This document shows positions 1-8,103 of a stretch of DNA of 38,970 nt, piece by piece (within the stretch, counting starts at the first letter, position 1; each line of letters starts with the position of its first letter). The DNA is from Cyanobacteria bacterium PR.3.49. Lineage in GTDB: Bacteria > Cyanobacteriota > Vampirovibrionia > Obscuribacterales > Obscuribacteraceae. The translations under genes were made by a program, and so were the position numbers. The DNA lies in NCBI GenBank assembly GCA_013997645.1, contig PNKB01000027.1, positions 1 to 38,970 on the forward strand, read 5' to 3'. Below the pieces are notes generated by a model that did no database searches, was not told the origin of the DNA, and was given only the letters and a program-made list of their open reading frames with translations.

Positions 1-271
1 TCTCTCTTTCTGCTTTGACTTCATCAGTCAACGGTGCTTCTTCCAAACCGGCATCATTCAAGCCTTTGTCCAACAAGTGTTCACGACTGCAACCACGCAG
101 GTAATACCATTCAGCATGATTTTGATGTCTGTTGATTTCGTCGGTATATTTATCACCCCATTCATCGGTGATAAGACGCCATCCCAGATAGGGCAAAATG
201 CACAACACTGCAAAAATTACGGCAGGAATGAGGAATGGATTGGCAGTTTTTTTCTTTTCTGTCATGCCCAT
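1..271 (-). CDS. Truncated hypothetical membrane protein (N-terminal part only)
   Basis: The reading frame is open from an ATG at 271 (a second in-frame ATG lies at 265) to the left window edge, so only the first 90 or so residues are visible. The start is MGMTEKKK, followed by one hydrophobic segment (about residues 13-30, NPFLIPAVIFAVLC). The rest is a soluble, charged stretch containing a helix-pair-like HAEWYYLRGCSREHLLDKG. This is a signal-anchor topology with the C-terminus probably outside. The helical segment could be the first half of a TPR, but there is too little to decide. It lies six bases after the stop of the upstream secreted-protein gene on the same strand, so the two are probably cotranscribed. 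I do not recognise a family. Confidence 0.6.
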   Translation of the reverse strand, partial: MGMTEKKKTANPFLIPAVIFAVLCILPYLGWRLITDEWGDKYTDEINRHQNHAEWYYLRGCSREHLLDKGLNDAGLEEAPLTDEVKAERE

Positions 272-277
272 GAATAC

Positions 278-778
278 TCAATCCAAAGTGAATGCTCTGT
301 TGTTGTGGTGGAAGAAATACGTTTTTGTTTTACGATTGTATGTAAGCGTATTGTAGGTAGCATCACTTCCAGAATTCCAGAGCTGATGAATGCATTCAAC
401 GTCTTTCGAGTGCAAAAGAGGAAATGCCCTCTTGCCAAAAAGCGCCAAATTTGAATCGATTTGCTCGATGACATCACCGGCAGGCTTATATTGCGATTGG
501 TCTTTAAGAACAGGAACGGTGTCGCAATCAAATACGAAAACGCCCGTCCAGCGCGGCTCTCTTCCCCAGGAGGCTTTGGAGACACTGTTGTTGATATTCG
601 ACATTTTTTCCAGTGGTGTATCGAAAAACTTATCAACAACCTCTTGCGGAGGAATTGGTGGTTCAACTTTTCCACGGGCAGATACTTGTTGCGATTGAAA
701 AACAACGACGCCAAATACGGTGCAGAAAGCAACAGCCGCAAAACTCGCAAATTTCCTACTCAGCACTGCCTTGACCAT
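278..778 (-). CDS. Small secreted protein of unknown function
   Basis: This 166-residue protein starts at an ATG preceded by a good Shine-Dalgarno (TCAGGAG, 8 bases away). Residues 1-34 form a Sec signal peptide: VKAVLSRKF, a hydrophobic core FAAVAFCTVFGVVVF, then a cleavage region around VSARG. The mature part is about 130 residues with two cysteines (FDCD and KDVEC) that could form a disulphide, and several aromatic beta-strand-like segments (WTGVFVFDC, KTKTYFFHH). I recognise no domain family. The gene probably forms a two-gene unit with the truncated membrane protein that begins a few bases downstream. Upstream, TTGCCA and GATAAC spaced by 17 bases are a possible promoter, but weak. Confidence 0.7.
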   Translation of the reverse strand: MVKAVLSRKFASFAAVAFCTVFGVVVFQSQQVSARGKVEPPIPPQEVVDKFFDTPLEKMSNINNSVSKASWGREPRWTGVFVFDCDTVPVLKDQSQYKPAGDVIEQIDSNLALFGKRAFPLLHSKDVECIHQLWNSGSDATYNTLTYNRKTKTYFFHHNNRAFTLD

Positions 779-855
779 ACCAAAGCTCCTGATAGTCTTA
801 TGTTATCGTCTCTTATACACTACATGGCAACCGTTATCGTCCATTATTCCAGTTT

Positions 856-3219
856 TTGCGCGTGGACAATTTGACCGAACAAAAAATAGATCTCTCAACT
901 GTAAAGCGGCTTGCAGACGAACTGAGCAGGGCCATTTCCTCGGCGGCTGCGCAAAAAAATGTAAGCAAGAAGCCTGCTAGTGAAAGAGACCAGAATTCAG
1001 ACAACCATAACGGATTGAGCCGCAATGCCCGATTTATCTGGCTTTTCGCCTGTCTTGTAAGCCTGGCTGGAAGAGGCTTGATTCCAGCTAATCTGAAAAA
1101 CGGCAAAGAAGACAGAGCAATTAAAAAACTGGGCAAACAATTTTTTGGAATCACACAATTTCAACAAGACGATAGCCCAATGGCTTGCGCAGTCGGAACA
1201 GTGATTTTGTTCCAGAAATTTGCAGACGAGGATTTTGACGCATTTTTGGATGTCGCGAGCAGCACTTTGCTCGCAATCAAGAGTGGATCGAGTAAAAACG
1301 GCATCGAGCGCGCGATGACTGACCCACTTTTCGCTGGCTGGGTTTATCAATATCTACTCCAACTGAGTGAAAGAGAATGGAAGAAGTCCGGTGTTTCGCA
1401 CGAGAAAACAGGCGACTCTCCTTTCTATACCAAATGGTTCACGCCCCTTTGGATAGCGGACTTTCTGGCGGAAGATGCAATCAAAACGCCTGGAGCAACT
1501 TTCCTGGATCCTGCCTGTGGCGCCGGGCACATTCTTGTCCCTTCCTTGAAGCGGTCCGTGAGACTGCTGACTGAATCCGGATATACGCCAGACGCCGCCT
1601 TGCAGACTGCAGTTGAGAAATTGATCTTTGGTTTGGAAATCGATGCGGATTTGAGCGCAGCCTCCGCTGTCAGCCTCTATTTAGCCGCCAGGGATATTGA
1701 TGCAACAACCTCATTGAGCGCGGCAAATCTCTATGCGGTCGTCGAACAGACAAAAGATTCCGCTTGCACAGCCAGTCTCGGAGGATCGCTCTGCCTTGGT
1801 TTGGAGACCACTACAAAACAAACGACCTCGACGTTTTTAAAACAAGTTGGCAAAGACGATTTGATACCATTGCAAACTCTGCCGACTCACTTCGGTGCGA
1901 TTGCAGCAAATCCGCCTTACATGAGTATGCGCAATATGCCGGCAGCCCTCTCGGAGTTTCTCAAACATCACTATCCGCTCTCGAAGTACGACCTTTATTC
2001 GGCATTCGTTGAGCTGTCCGTCAATCTTTTGGAAGAGGGTGCTCGCGCAAGCCTGATCTGTCAACAGAGCGTCCTTTCAATTTCTCGCTACAAACCGCTC
2101 AGAGAGCTGATCAGTGAAAAGTGCAGCATCGACACTCTGATTCAACTTGGATCAGGCAGCTTTCCCACTCGCTCGGGAGAGAAAGTCAACAATGCCATCA
2201 TTACCCTGCGGCGCGTTTCACAACAAACCCCTGCCGGCGCTGCGCAGCCATTCTATTTCGCGCGCATACTTTATTCCGAAGAGAAAAAACAAGCAGAACA
2301 CAGCGGCATCCGCTCAATTTTAGAGAAGAGACAATCACAGGCTGTGATGCCCAAGTCGGAATCGAAAACCATATTGGCACCCTGGTGCCCGCCATTCGTG
2401 CACAATCTTTTCGATAAAGACAGGTATGACCGGTTGCAAAACGGCAGCACAGGCATTGTTGTTATCAACGGTCTTTTCACTTGCAACAATAAACTCTTCG
2501 TCAAGACGATAGACGAAATTGCAGCGGACAAAATGTCCGAATATGTGCCGTACGACAAAGGCGGCGGAGGCAAGTGGTTTCACACCACGCGCTATAGATT
2601 GCATTGGGTTGACTCGGGCAATGTAATTCGCGAATACAGGGCATCGAGAGGTCAGTCTCGCAGCTTGCCGGGAGAAGACTATTACTTCAAAGCAGGAATC
2701 ACCTACTCATATATAGGAACGCAGGGCTTCAAGGCCAGGCTGCTCAGCCCGGAGAGCATTTTCGACATCGCCAGCTCCTCAATTTTTACACCGGACAATC
2801 TGAAAATGTACATGCTCGGATTTATGAATGCTGCGCTTGTGCGTTACCTGATGGGCGTTCTCAATCCCACTATCAACTTCCAGATTGGCGACGTGCGCAA
2901 TCTGCCATATGCCATGCCTGATTCATCCACGCAATTCGCTGTCTCAAAACTGGCGGATGAAGCCGTAAATCTTGCCAAAGCAGTCGAGAAATTCGATTTC
3001 GAACACCCGTCACTTGAGACCGATGAATTTTTATCCTGGGCACGCGCTAAAGAAAGAGTGATTCAGTCCGACATCGACAGTCTGATTTTCTCCCTTTACA
3101 AAGTTCCGTCCAAGGTGCAAAAACAGATTCTCAATGATCCGTGGGTTGTGCGTGGACAGAAAAATGTGTTCGCGGCGGCGCCGAAAGGGCGACGTGCTCC
3201 CGCTGTGATACAGACCTAG
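856..3219 (+). CDS. PglX/Eco57I-like adenine-specific DNA methyltransferase, stand-alone
   Basis: This 787-residue protein has the hallmarks of an N6-adenine methyltransferase. Motif X-like YTKWFTPLWIADFL lies at about 191-204, the SAM-binding motif I DPACGAG at 218-224, and catalytic motif IV NPPY at 352-355. The C-terminal half (GGGGKWFHT, LPGEDYYFKAGITYS, NPTINFQIGDVRNLPY) resembles the target-recognition region of BREX PglX and type IIG/ISP enzymes. PglX proteins usually have about 1,200 residues, so this one is short, and I see no PD-(D/E)XK nuclease motif. No other BREX or restriction gene is adjacent; neighbours are unrelated secreted proteins. The start is uncertain: TTG at 856 or GTG at 862, neither with a Shine-Dalgarno. 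DNA methylation is well supported; its biological role (orphan regulator, immunity remnant) is open. Confidence 0.88.
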   Translation: MRVDNLTEQKIDLSTVKRLADELSRAISSAAAQKNVSKKPASERDQNSDNHNGLSRNARFIWLFACLVSLAGRGLIPANLKNGKEDRAIKKLGKQFFGITQFQQDDSPMACAVGTVILFQKFADEDFDAFLDVASSTLLAIKSGSSKNGIERAMTDPLFAGWVYQYLLQLSEREWKKSGVSHEKTGDSPFYTKWFTPLWIADFLAEDAIKTPGATFLDPACGAGHILVPSLKRSVRLLTESGYTPDAALQTAVEKLIFGLEIDADLSAASAVSLYLAARDIDATTSLSAANLYAVVEQTKDSACTASLGGSLCLGLETTTKQTTSTFLKQVGKDDLIPLQTLPTHFGAIAANPPYMSMRNMPAALSEFLKHHYPLSKYDLYSAFVELSVNLLEEGARASLICQQSVLSISRYKPLRELISEKCSIDTLIQLGSGSFPTRSGEKVNNAIITLRRVSQQTPAGAAQPFYFARILYSEEKKQAEHSGIRSILEKRQSQAVMPKSESKTILAPWCPPFVHNLFDKDRYDRLQNGSTGIVVINGLFTCNNKLFVKTIDEIAADKMSEYVPYDKGGGGKWFHTTRYRLHWVDSGNVIREYRASRGQSRSLPGEDYYFKAGITYSYIGTQGFKARLLSPESIFDIASSSIFTPDNLKMYMLGFMNAALVRYLMGVLNPTINFQIGDVRNLPYAMPDSSTQFAVSKLADEAVNLAKAVEKFDFEHPSLETDEFLSWARAKERVIQSDIDSLIFSLYKVPSKVQKQILNDPWVVRGQKNVFAAAPKGRRAPAVIQT

Positions 3220-3231
3220 TTTTACTTGCGT

Positions 3232-5106
3232 CTACTTCTTCTTGAATGAGATATCGACGACAATTCCGTTGGCTGTGTAGGTCGCTCTGGGGACGCGTCC
3301 ACCGGTAATCGTGGTCGTCACCACAACTGGCGGTGGCGGGCTGCCTCCTCCACAGGCGGTAAGGACTCCCAGAGCAGATGCGCATGTTCCGGCGAGCATT
3401 ATAAAGGCAGCAATTTGCCGCATCAGTTTGCTGCGACGTTGTGTTCCGTACACGAAGAGTCCCGAAGGCACGAGTACCATCAAAAGAAGTGCAGATAATC
3501 CGGCAATGTCGCTGCCGAAATCGTCTTCCGAGCTGGCAATGGTGGTACCTGGCATTCCGGCCGCTGCTTGCACAATAGCATCAGTCAGCGGCTCACCAGC
3601 ATGCTGACCGCCACGCATTCTGCCTGGCTGACGACTCTCATCGGTAGCATTCATCTCGTAACCGTTGCCGTTGGTGCTGGTGAAGGTGTTTGTCCCTTCT
3701 CCGAATCCCTGCAGATGGCTGACAACTACACTTCTGGTGGCGACGTTAGGTAGTTGCACGTATCTGATTGTTCCATCTTCATTCCACGTGTACACATTGA
3801 CACCAGGGACAGTGTCAGTGATACCAGGCTTGAACGGCGTCGTCATAAAGTTTTTTACGGCACCAATATTCGGCTTAGTGCCGGCTCTTCTCAACCAGTC
3901 ATACATGCCGGTGGAAATGCCTTGCGACATCGGCATCGATCCGCCATAGGGTGGGATCGTCGTGGGAGTAAGTGTGCCGCCACCGGGCGAGTCGCCGCCG
4001 ATTGATGTTTTTATCTTCAGGGTGTCACTGCTCAGTTGTGGATCATTGAATAATTGCTGCGGCATGCCAAACTCAGGCATCTTTCCGCTCAGGAAGGACA
4101 GCGTAATTGCGCCCGGTGCAGGACGCGGATCGACAACCGTAGCTGGTTGAGCACAGGCGACTGCGTGCACGATGTTGGTGCCGCCGGCGCCGGCAGATGC
4201 AATCATATGATCGGCTTCTGCTTTGACAATTGTAGGAATCGAATAAGGCACACCGCTGGCGCTGGGCGTGAAAACCTTCTGGTCAACGAGTTTTACATCC
4301 TTTCCGATACCGGCGAAGACAAAACTCTTTCCGTTAAAAGGAATGTCGGTATAAGAGGTGTAGAATCCTCCCATTTGTTGCGAGCCGCTCACCGAGGCCA
4401 TCGAAGCAGGGGACGGCACTGCAGTAGCAGTAATTGCCGGAGTGGCCAGACAACCAAGAGTTAATTTCATGGAGCCGTTGACCATTCGCGAGTTACCGCC
4501 CGCGATGCGAACGACATTCTGCCGATAAGCATCTTCAGCTGCTTGATACGGATTGACTTGATTTCCGTCAACATCTCTAAGGGCAGAGCCTCCGCCACCG
4601 GGCAGTATTGCTTGCTGAAGAGCGCCATTGAGGAAATCTTTCGCCGACATTGCATTGGTGTAGTCGGTTTCTGCAAGGGTCGTCATGGTGGTATCACCGA
4701 GCTGGCTGGCGATAATCATGTCGAGCCGGATGGTCGCCAGAAGCGTATTGATGCTGGTGACAGGCAAGGCAAATCCATCATCAGCCTTGGTATTCGGTGC
4801 CGACGGTGCTGCATCCGATATGGAAATGAATCCGAAATTGGGATCTTCAATAACCACTCGACCGAGCTCTCTCGCCGCGGCTAGTGCTGCGGCCTCAATG
4901 GCCGTCTTCTGCTCAGAGTTAGAGCCGAGCATTCTCACATAACTCAGTGAGAAGGCCAGAAGCAACATCAAAATTCCCATTAAGACAGCCAGAACCAGAA
5001 TGATCATGTTGCCGCGCTGTCCGCGCAACCGCTTTGAACATCTCTTCAAAGCCTGATCCGTCCGAGGCGAAAAAAACTTGCTAGTAGTACGACCGCGCTC
5101 CACCAT
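3232..5106 (-). CDS. TadG-like (pseudopilin-type) membrane protein with C-terminal CGGG segment
   Basis: This 624-residue protein starts at an ATG with an excellent Shine-Dalgarno (GGAGGAAA). Residues 24-60 have the TadE/TadG pattern: basic RLRGQRGN, a long hydrophobic helix, then SNSEQKTAIEAAALAAARELG, the usual start of the Putative Flp pilus-assembly TadG family. The large middle part (about 90-530) is a Ser/Thr/Gly-rich exported domain of unknown fold. The C-terminus is unusual: two hydrophobic helices (about 537-553 and 565-582) around a YGTQRRSKLMR loop, then a lipobox-like LTAC followed by GGGSPPPP and a short beta-rich tail. No other tad genes are nearby. It is transcribed from a strong predicted promoter at 5205-5233 and converges with the methyltransferase gene 12 bases away. 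Confidence 0.75.
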   Translation of the reverse strand: MVERGRTTSKFFSPRTDQALKRCSKRLRGQRGNMIILVLAVLMGILMLLLAFSLSYVRMLGSNSEQKTAIEAAALAAARELGRVVIEDPNFGFISISDAAPSAPNTKADDGFALPVTSINTLLATIRLDMIIASQLGDTTMTTLAETDYTNAMSAKDFLNGALQQAILPGGGGSALRDVDGNQVNPYQAAEDAYRQNVVRIAGGNSRMVNGSMKLTLGCLATPAITATAVPSPASMASVSGSQQMGGFYTSYTDIPFNGKSFVFAGIGKDVKLVDQKVFTPSASGVPYSIPTIVKAEADHMIASAGAGGTNIVHAVACAQPATVVDPRPAPGAITLSFLSGKMPEFGMPQQLFNDPQLSSDTLKIKTSIGGDSPGGGTLTPTTIPPYGGSMPMSQGISTGMYDWLRRAGTKPNIGAVKNFMTTPFKPGITDTVPGVNVYTWNEDGTIRYVQLPNVATRSVVVSHLQGFGEGTNTFTSTNGNGYEMNATDESRQPGRMRGGQHAGEPLTDAIVQAAAGMPGTTIASSEDDFGSDIAGLSALLLMVLVPSGLFVYGTQRRSKLMRQIAAFIMLAGTCASALGVLTACGGGSPPPPVVVTTTITGGRVPRATYTANGIVVDISFKKK

Positions 5107-5160
5107 AGGAAATTTCCTCCCTACTCATAGAAGCACCTAGCGGGGCACACTTTTGGTGCT

Positions 5161-5178
5161 GCGAGGTCAGGGCCTCGC
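5161..5178 (-). repeat. Short inverted repeat in the leader of the TadG-like gene
   Basis: GCGAGG at 5161-5166 and CCTCGC at 5173-5178 form a perfect 6-bp stem with a 6-base loop. It lies between the predicted promoter (5205-5233) and the start codon at 5106, so it would be in the 5' untranslated leader. No T-run follows, so it is not an intrinsic terminator. A role in mRNA stability or translation is only a guess. Confidence 0.4.
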
Positions 5179-5204
5179 TCAGTGCACATTAACTCTCATT
5201 TATA

Positions 5205-5233
5205 ATTCTAGATTGCTCTCTGTAACCGGTCAA
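5205..5233 (-). promoter_or_regulatory. Sigma70-type promoter for the TadG-like gene
   Basis: On the minus strand, TTGACC (complement of 5228-5233) and TAGAAT (complement of 5205-5210) are separated by exactly 17 bases. This is close to the -35/-10 consensus. The predicted transcription start near 5197 gives a leader of about 90 bases before the ATG at 5106. It is the best promoter match I found in the window. Confidence 0.65.
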
Positions 5234-5305
5234 GATGCGGCGCCTGGTGAAAGTTTCCCAAAAGCGCAAAAAAACAATCAGTCACGCCTTTACGGCATCA
5301 ACCTT

Positions 5306-5962
5306 TCACTTGCCGCCCGAGATTAACTCTTCCGGCAGTTGTATATCGGATACATCGCGCGGCGCTTCTTCGGTTTTCTTTCTCAGGTAAGCAATGAGCC
5401 CTGCAGCCCCCTTGCGCTTAAGTCCGCGTTTCATTCGAGAGGACGTCCGCTCCAACAAATCCTTGTCTTTCACCTTCATGCTCACCAATCTAAATCCTTC
5501 ACGGGATTTAGACAGGCGAAAGGTAAGTTCGCTTTTCTTGCCGTCCATTTGCAGAGCACCGAGAACCAGAGAGTCGTTGCCATCCCTCGATTGCGACGAC
5601 ACTTCAAAGTGCCCGTTTTGAAAAACCCGACGCCAGCGCGGGTAAAACCGAATTTCGACCAGGCGTTTGAAAAGCGCAGTAACTTCTTTCTGCTCATCCG
5701 GGGCAAACTTCGCCCATCCGGCATCACCAAACGAGCGTTTGGCCATCTCTTCGAAGTCCATATTCTGCGCGACTTCGCCAAAAGCAGATTTGGCATTGGG
5801 CGTTTTATCTGGTCTCGAAACGGCCGCAATGAAAGTTTCTACAATCTGCCTTTCGTTGGCTATCTTAGGCGTTGCCGCCGCAACCGGGTGCCAGACTGCC
5901 AGGGCAAAAAGAGAGGCCGCAACAAGGGTCTTTGCACTTCCTGATTTGACGTTACGAGACAC
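5306..5962 (-). CDS. MlaC/Ttg2D-family periplasmic lipid-binding protein
   Basis: This 218-residue protein starts at a GTG preceded by GAGGG. Residues 1-29 form a Sec signal peptide (KTLVAASLFALAVWHPVAAA). The mature protein matches the Tgt2/MlaC family (phospholipid-binding soluble component): DFEEMAKRSFGDAGWAKF and EQKEVTALFKRLVEIRFYPR are the family's characteristic first conserved blocks. They are followed by the curved-sheet strands (LTFRLSKSREGFRLVSMKV) and the C-terminal GAAGLIAYLRKK. It lies 25 bases downstream of an ABC-2 permease gene on the same strand, rather than beside mlaD, mlaE or mlaF. This suggests it ferries a lipid or hydrophobic substrate in the periplasm for that exporter. 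Direction of transport and substrate cannot be read from the sequence. HpnM-type hopanoid-associated carriers belong to the same family and are an alternative. Confidence 0.85.
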   Translation of the reverse strand: MSRNVKSGSAKTLVAASLFALAVWHPVAAATPKIANERQIVETFIAAVSRPDKTPNAKSAFGEVAQNMDFEEMAKRSFGDAGWAKFAPDEQKEVTALFKRLVEIRFYPRWRRVFQNGHFEVSSQSRDGNDSLVLGALQMDGKKSELTFRLSKSREGFRLVSMKVKDKDLLERTSSRMKRGLKRKGAAGLIAYLRKKTEEAPRDVSDIQLPEELISGGK

Positions 5963-5987
5963 CTGAAGCCCTCACTAAATACAAAGT

Positions 5988-7034
5988 CTAGAGTGCAGCT
6001 TGCCGCTTGGTCAAAAGATAAGCAGCCATGAGCAATCCACCGATACTCCAGGCAGAAAGCACAAATGCATCATGCATGTAGTGTGCTGGTGTGTCGAGAA
6101 AAACGCCTTTAAATGCGTCGGCGGCATAATAGAGCGGCATACAGCGTGCAATAAATTGCTCCCAGGCCGGCATCGCTTCCAGCGGCACAATGATGCCCGA
6201 GATGAACATGAGAGCCACTCCCAGAATGGACACGGTCATTGTATAAACCCGAATTGTCCGCAACCAACAAGCAAAAGAAAGACCAATAGAGGCAAAACAA
6301 AAAACACTCAGCAGCGTACAGCAAATTAAACCGAGCGGATTTTTGCCCAGAGTAAAGTGGGCAAATGGCGCAGTAAGAGTCAACGCCAACCAGAGAACGG
6401 CGGACGCTTGCAGTGTAACCGTCACTGTTTTGGCGATAATTGCGGAGCGCAGTCCATGGGGAGCAAGAATAATCTGCCTGTATGTCTTTTCCATCCACTC
6501 ATAAATCCAGGAAAAACCGAGATTCATCGATGCGAGTACATAGCATAAATAGGCTGCCAGCCCGGGAGTTATGAAATCACGCAAATCGTATTGAAAGTTC
6601 GACAGTGAAGATGTTTTGATCGCTGTTTCGATATTCTGACTGCCCGGACCGGTCAAACCACGCAGAAGACCCATAGAAATTTGATCGTCGACAAAGGGAT
6701 TGTGCCCTTCCGTGACTATCTCGATGGTATCTTCCAGTGGATCTTCATCCACGCGAGCAAAAGCGACTATCTTTCCCGCGACCAAATCACGGCGTGCAAG
6801 CTCCAGGTCCTTATATTCAATGACTTCGAAACGCTCGCTGGGACCCAGCTTTTTCTTCAAGTCGCTGACATTGTTGGGATCATACAAACCGAACGGAATG
6901 TGGCGCGCACCAGATAAGGTATCACCAACCACTGCAACAATCAGTATCGCCATGATCAAGCTGGCGATCAAATATGCCGGACGCCTGATCCACTGGCGCA
7001 AGTCTTTTCTCATTATGGCAATCACTTGCTCCAC
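5988..7034 (-). CDS. ABC-2 type transporter permease
   Basis: This 348-residue membrane protein has the ABC-2 (DrrB/YhfG-like) layout. A short cytoplasmic N-terminus (IAIMRKDLRQWIRRP) precedes TM1 (about 20-41), then an extracytoplasmic domain of about 130 residues. Five more hydrophobic helices follow towards the C-terminus, including the conserved block with IISGIIVPLEAMP and ARCMPLYYAADAFKGV. The GTG start at 7034 shares one base with the TAG stop of the ATPase gene, which indicates translational coupling. With that ATPase it forms a half-transporter pair that would dimerise in the inner membrane as an exporter. The MlaC-like gene follows 25 bases downstream. The substrate is unknown. Confidence 0.9.
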   Translation of the reverse strand: MEQVIAIMRKDLRQWIRRPAYLIASLIMAILIVAVVGDTLSGARHIPFGLYDPNNVSDLKKKLGPSERFEVIEYKDLELARRDLVAGKIVAFARVDEDPLEDTIEIVTEGHNPFVDDQISMGLLRGLTGPGSQNIETAIKTSSLSNFQYDLRDFITPGLAAYLCYVLASMNLGFSWIYEWMEKTYRQIILAPHGLRSAIIAKTVTVTLQASAVLWLALTLTAPFAHFTLGKNPLGLICCTLLSVFCFASIGLSFACWLRTIRVYTMTVSILGVALMFISGIIVPLEAMPAWEQFIARCMPLYYAADAFKGVFLDTPAHYMHDAFVLSAWSIGGLLMAAYLLTKRQAAL

Positions 7035-8062
7035 TATTTCCCGTCCTTGCTCAAGGGCGTCACCGGAGATTGCTCCATTTTTGCAGGCGCCGACGGCTCA
7101 TGCGACAGGGCCAGATAGATTTCTTCCAGACTGGGCTCACTGGTCGAAACACCGGTGATGGGAATATGCTCCGTCTCGATCCAGTCCGTCACCGCCCGTA
7201 GTGTCTCCGACAAATGCCCTTCACTTGAAAGGGCGATAGAAAATGTATTGCGCAACTCGTCGTAGTTTACTTCGCCGAAGGCAAAATTGCTAAGACGACT
7301 GAGACTGGATTCTAGCTCCTCAGGATTGGGACGGCGCGCCATGCGCACACAGATCGACTTCATGTGATTCAAGCGACCGCGCAAATCGTCGATCGTGCCT
7401 TCGGCGATCAATTTTCCACGCACGATTATGCCGACGCGATCGGCAAGCAACTCCGCCTCTTCCAAGTAGTGAGTGGTGAGAAAAATCGTCACACCCTCAT
7501 GTTTCAGACCGGTAAGAATTTCCCAGATGTGCTGTCGCGAGCCCGGGTCCAAGCCCACCGTCGGTTCGTCCAAAAACAACACTCTGGGTGAGCGCAGAAG
7601 GGCGCCGGCAATTGAGAGCTTTCGCTGCATGCCCCCGGAAAAATCGCCCACATAGTCATCTCGACGGGAAAGCAAATCCCACTGACTGAGATGTTGTTCT
7701 ATCCTCTGGCGCGCACCTTCCTTAGGCAATCCGTAGAGGCGCGAGACGAACATCAAATTTTCAAACGCCGTCAATTCTTGATAGAGCGCCACTTCCTGCG
7801 AAACCACAGCAAAACCGGACTTTGCCCGCTCCGGATCGGAAATTCCATCAAATCCAGAAATCGAGAATCTGCCCGACGTCGGCTTGAGCAGAGTGGTGAG
7901 CATATTAATGGTTGTCGTCTTGCCGGCGCCGTTGTCGCCCAAAAGCGCGTACAGCTCTCCAGGAAAAACTTCCAGGTCAAGACGATCGACGACGGTTCTC
8001 TTTCCAAAAACCTTCGTCAGCTGGGTTACCTTAATCGACGGCGCTTCAGTCATCGACTGCAA
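7034..8062 (-). CDS. ABC transporter ATP-binding protein (ABC-2/DrrA type)
   Basis: This 342-residue protein carries a complete nucleotide-binding domain. Walker A is GDNGAGKTT (about 38-46), the signature is FSGGMQRKLSIAGALL, Walker B is VLFLDEPTVGLDP and the H-loop is LTTHYLEEAE. The last 110 or so residues are the C-terminal extension typical of DrrA/CcmA-like exporter ATPases. The start is either TTG at 8062 or ATG at 8053; the latter gives MTEAPSIKV and I find it slightly more natural, though neither has a strong Shine-Dalgarno. Its stop overlaps the permease start by one base, and a small membrane-protein gene lies 41 bases upstream on the same strand. The four genes 8682-5306 therefore look like one transcription unit. 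Confidence 0.93.
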   Translation of the reverse strand: MQSMTEAPSIKVTQLTKVFGKRTVVDRLDLEVFPGELYALLGDNGAGKTTTINMLTTLLKPTSGRFSISGFDGISDPERAKSGFAVVSQEVALYQELTAFENLMFVSRLYGLPKEGARQRIEQHLSQWDLLSRRDDYVGDFSGGMQRKLSIAGALLRSPRVLFLDEPTVGLDPGSRQHIWEILTGLKHEGVTIFLTTHYLEEAELLADRVGIIVRGKLIAEGTIDDLRGRLNHMKSICVRMARRPNPEELESSLSRLSNFAFGEVNYDELRNTFSIALSSEGHLSETLRAVTDWIETEHIPITGVSTSEPSLEEIYLALSHEPSAPAKMEQSPVTPLSKDGK

Positions 8063-8103
8063 GTTTAGCAGTTATCAGGCTAACCAGGCGAAGGATGCGA
8101 GGC

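Noticed and set aside
461-874. A plus-strand frame overlapping the small secreted protein gene
   Set aside because: The minus strand there has a signal peptide and a strong Shine-Dalgarno; the plus frame has neither.
5339-5944. A 201-codon plus-strand frame opposite the MlaC-like gene
   Set aside because: The minus strand has clear MlaC family blocks; the plus frame is its shadow.
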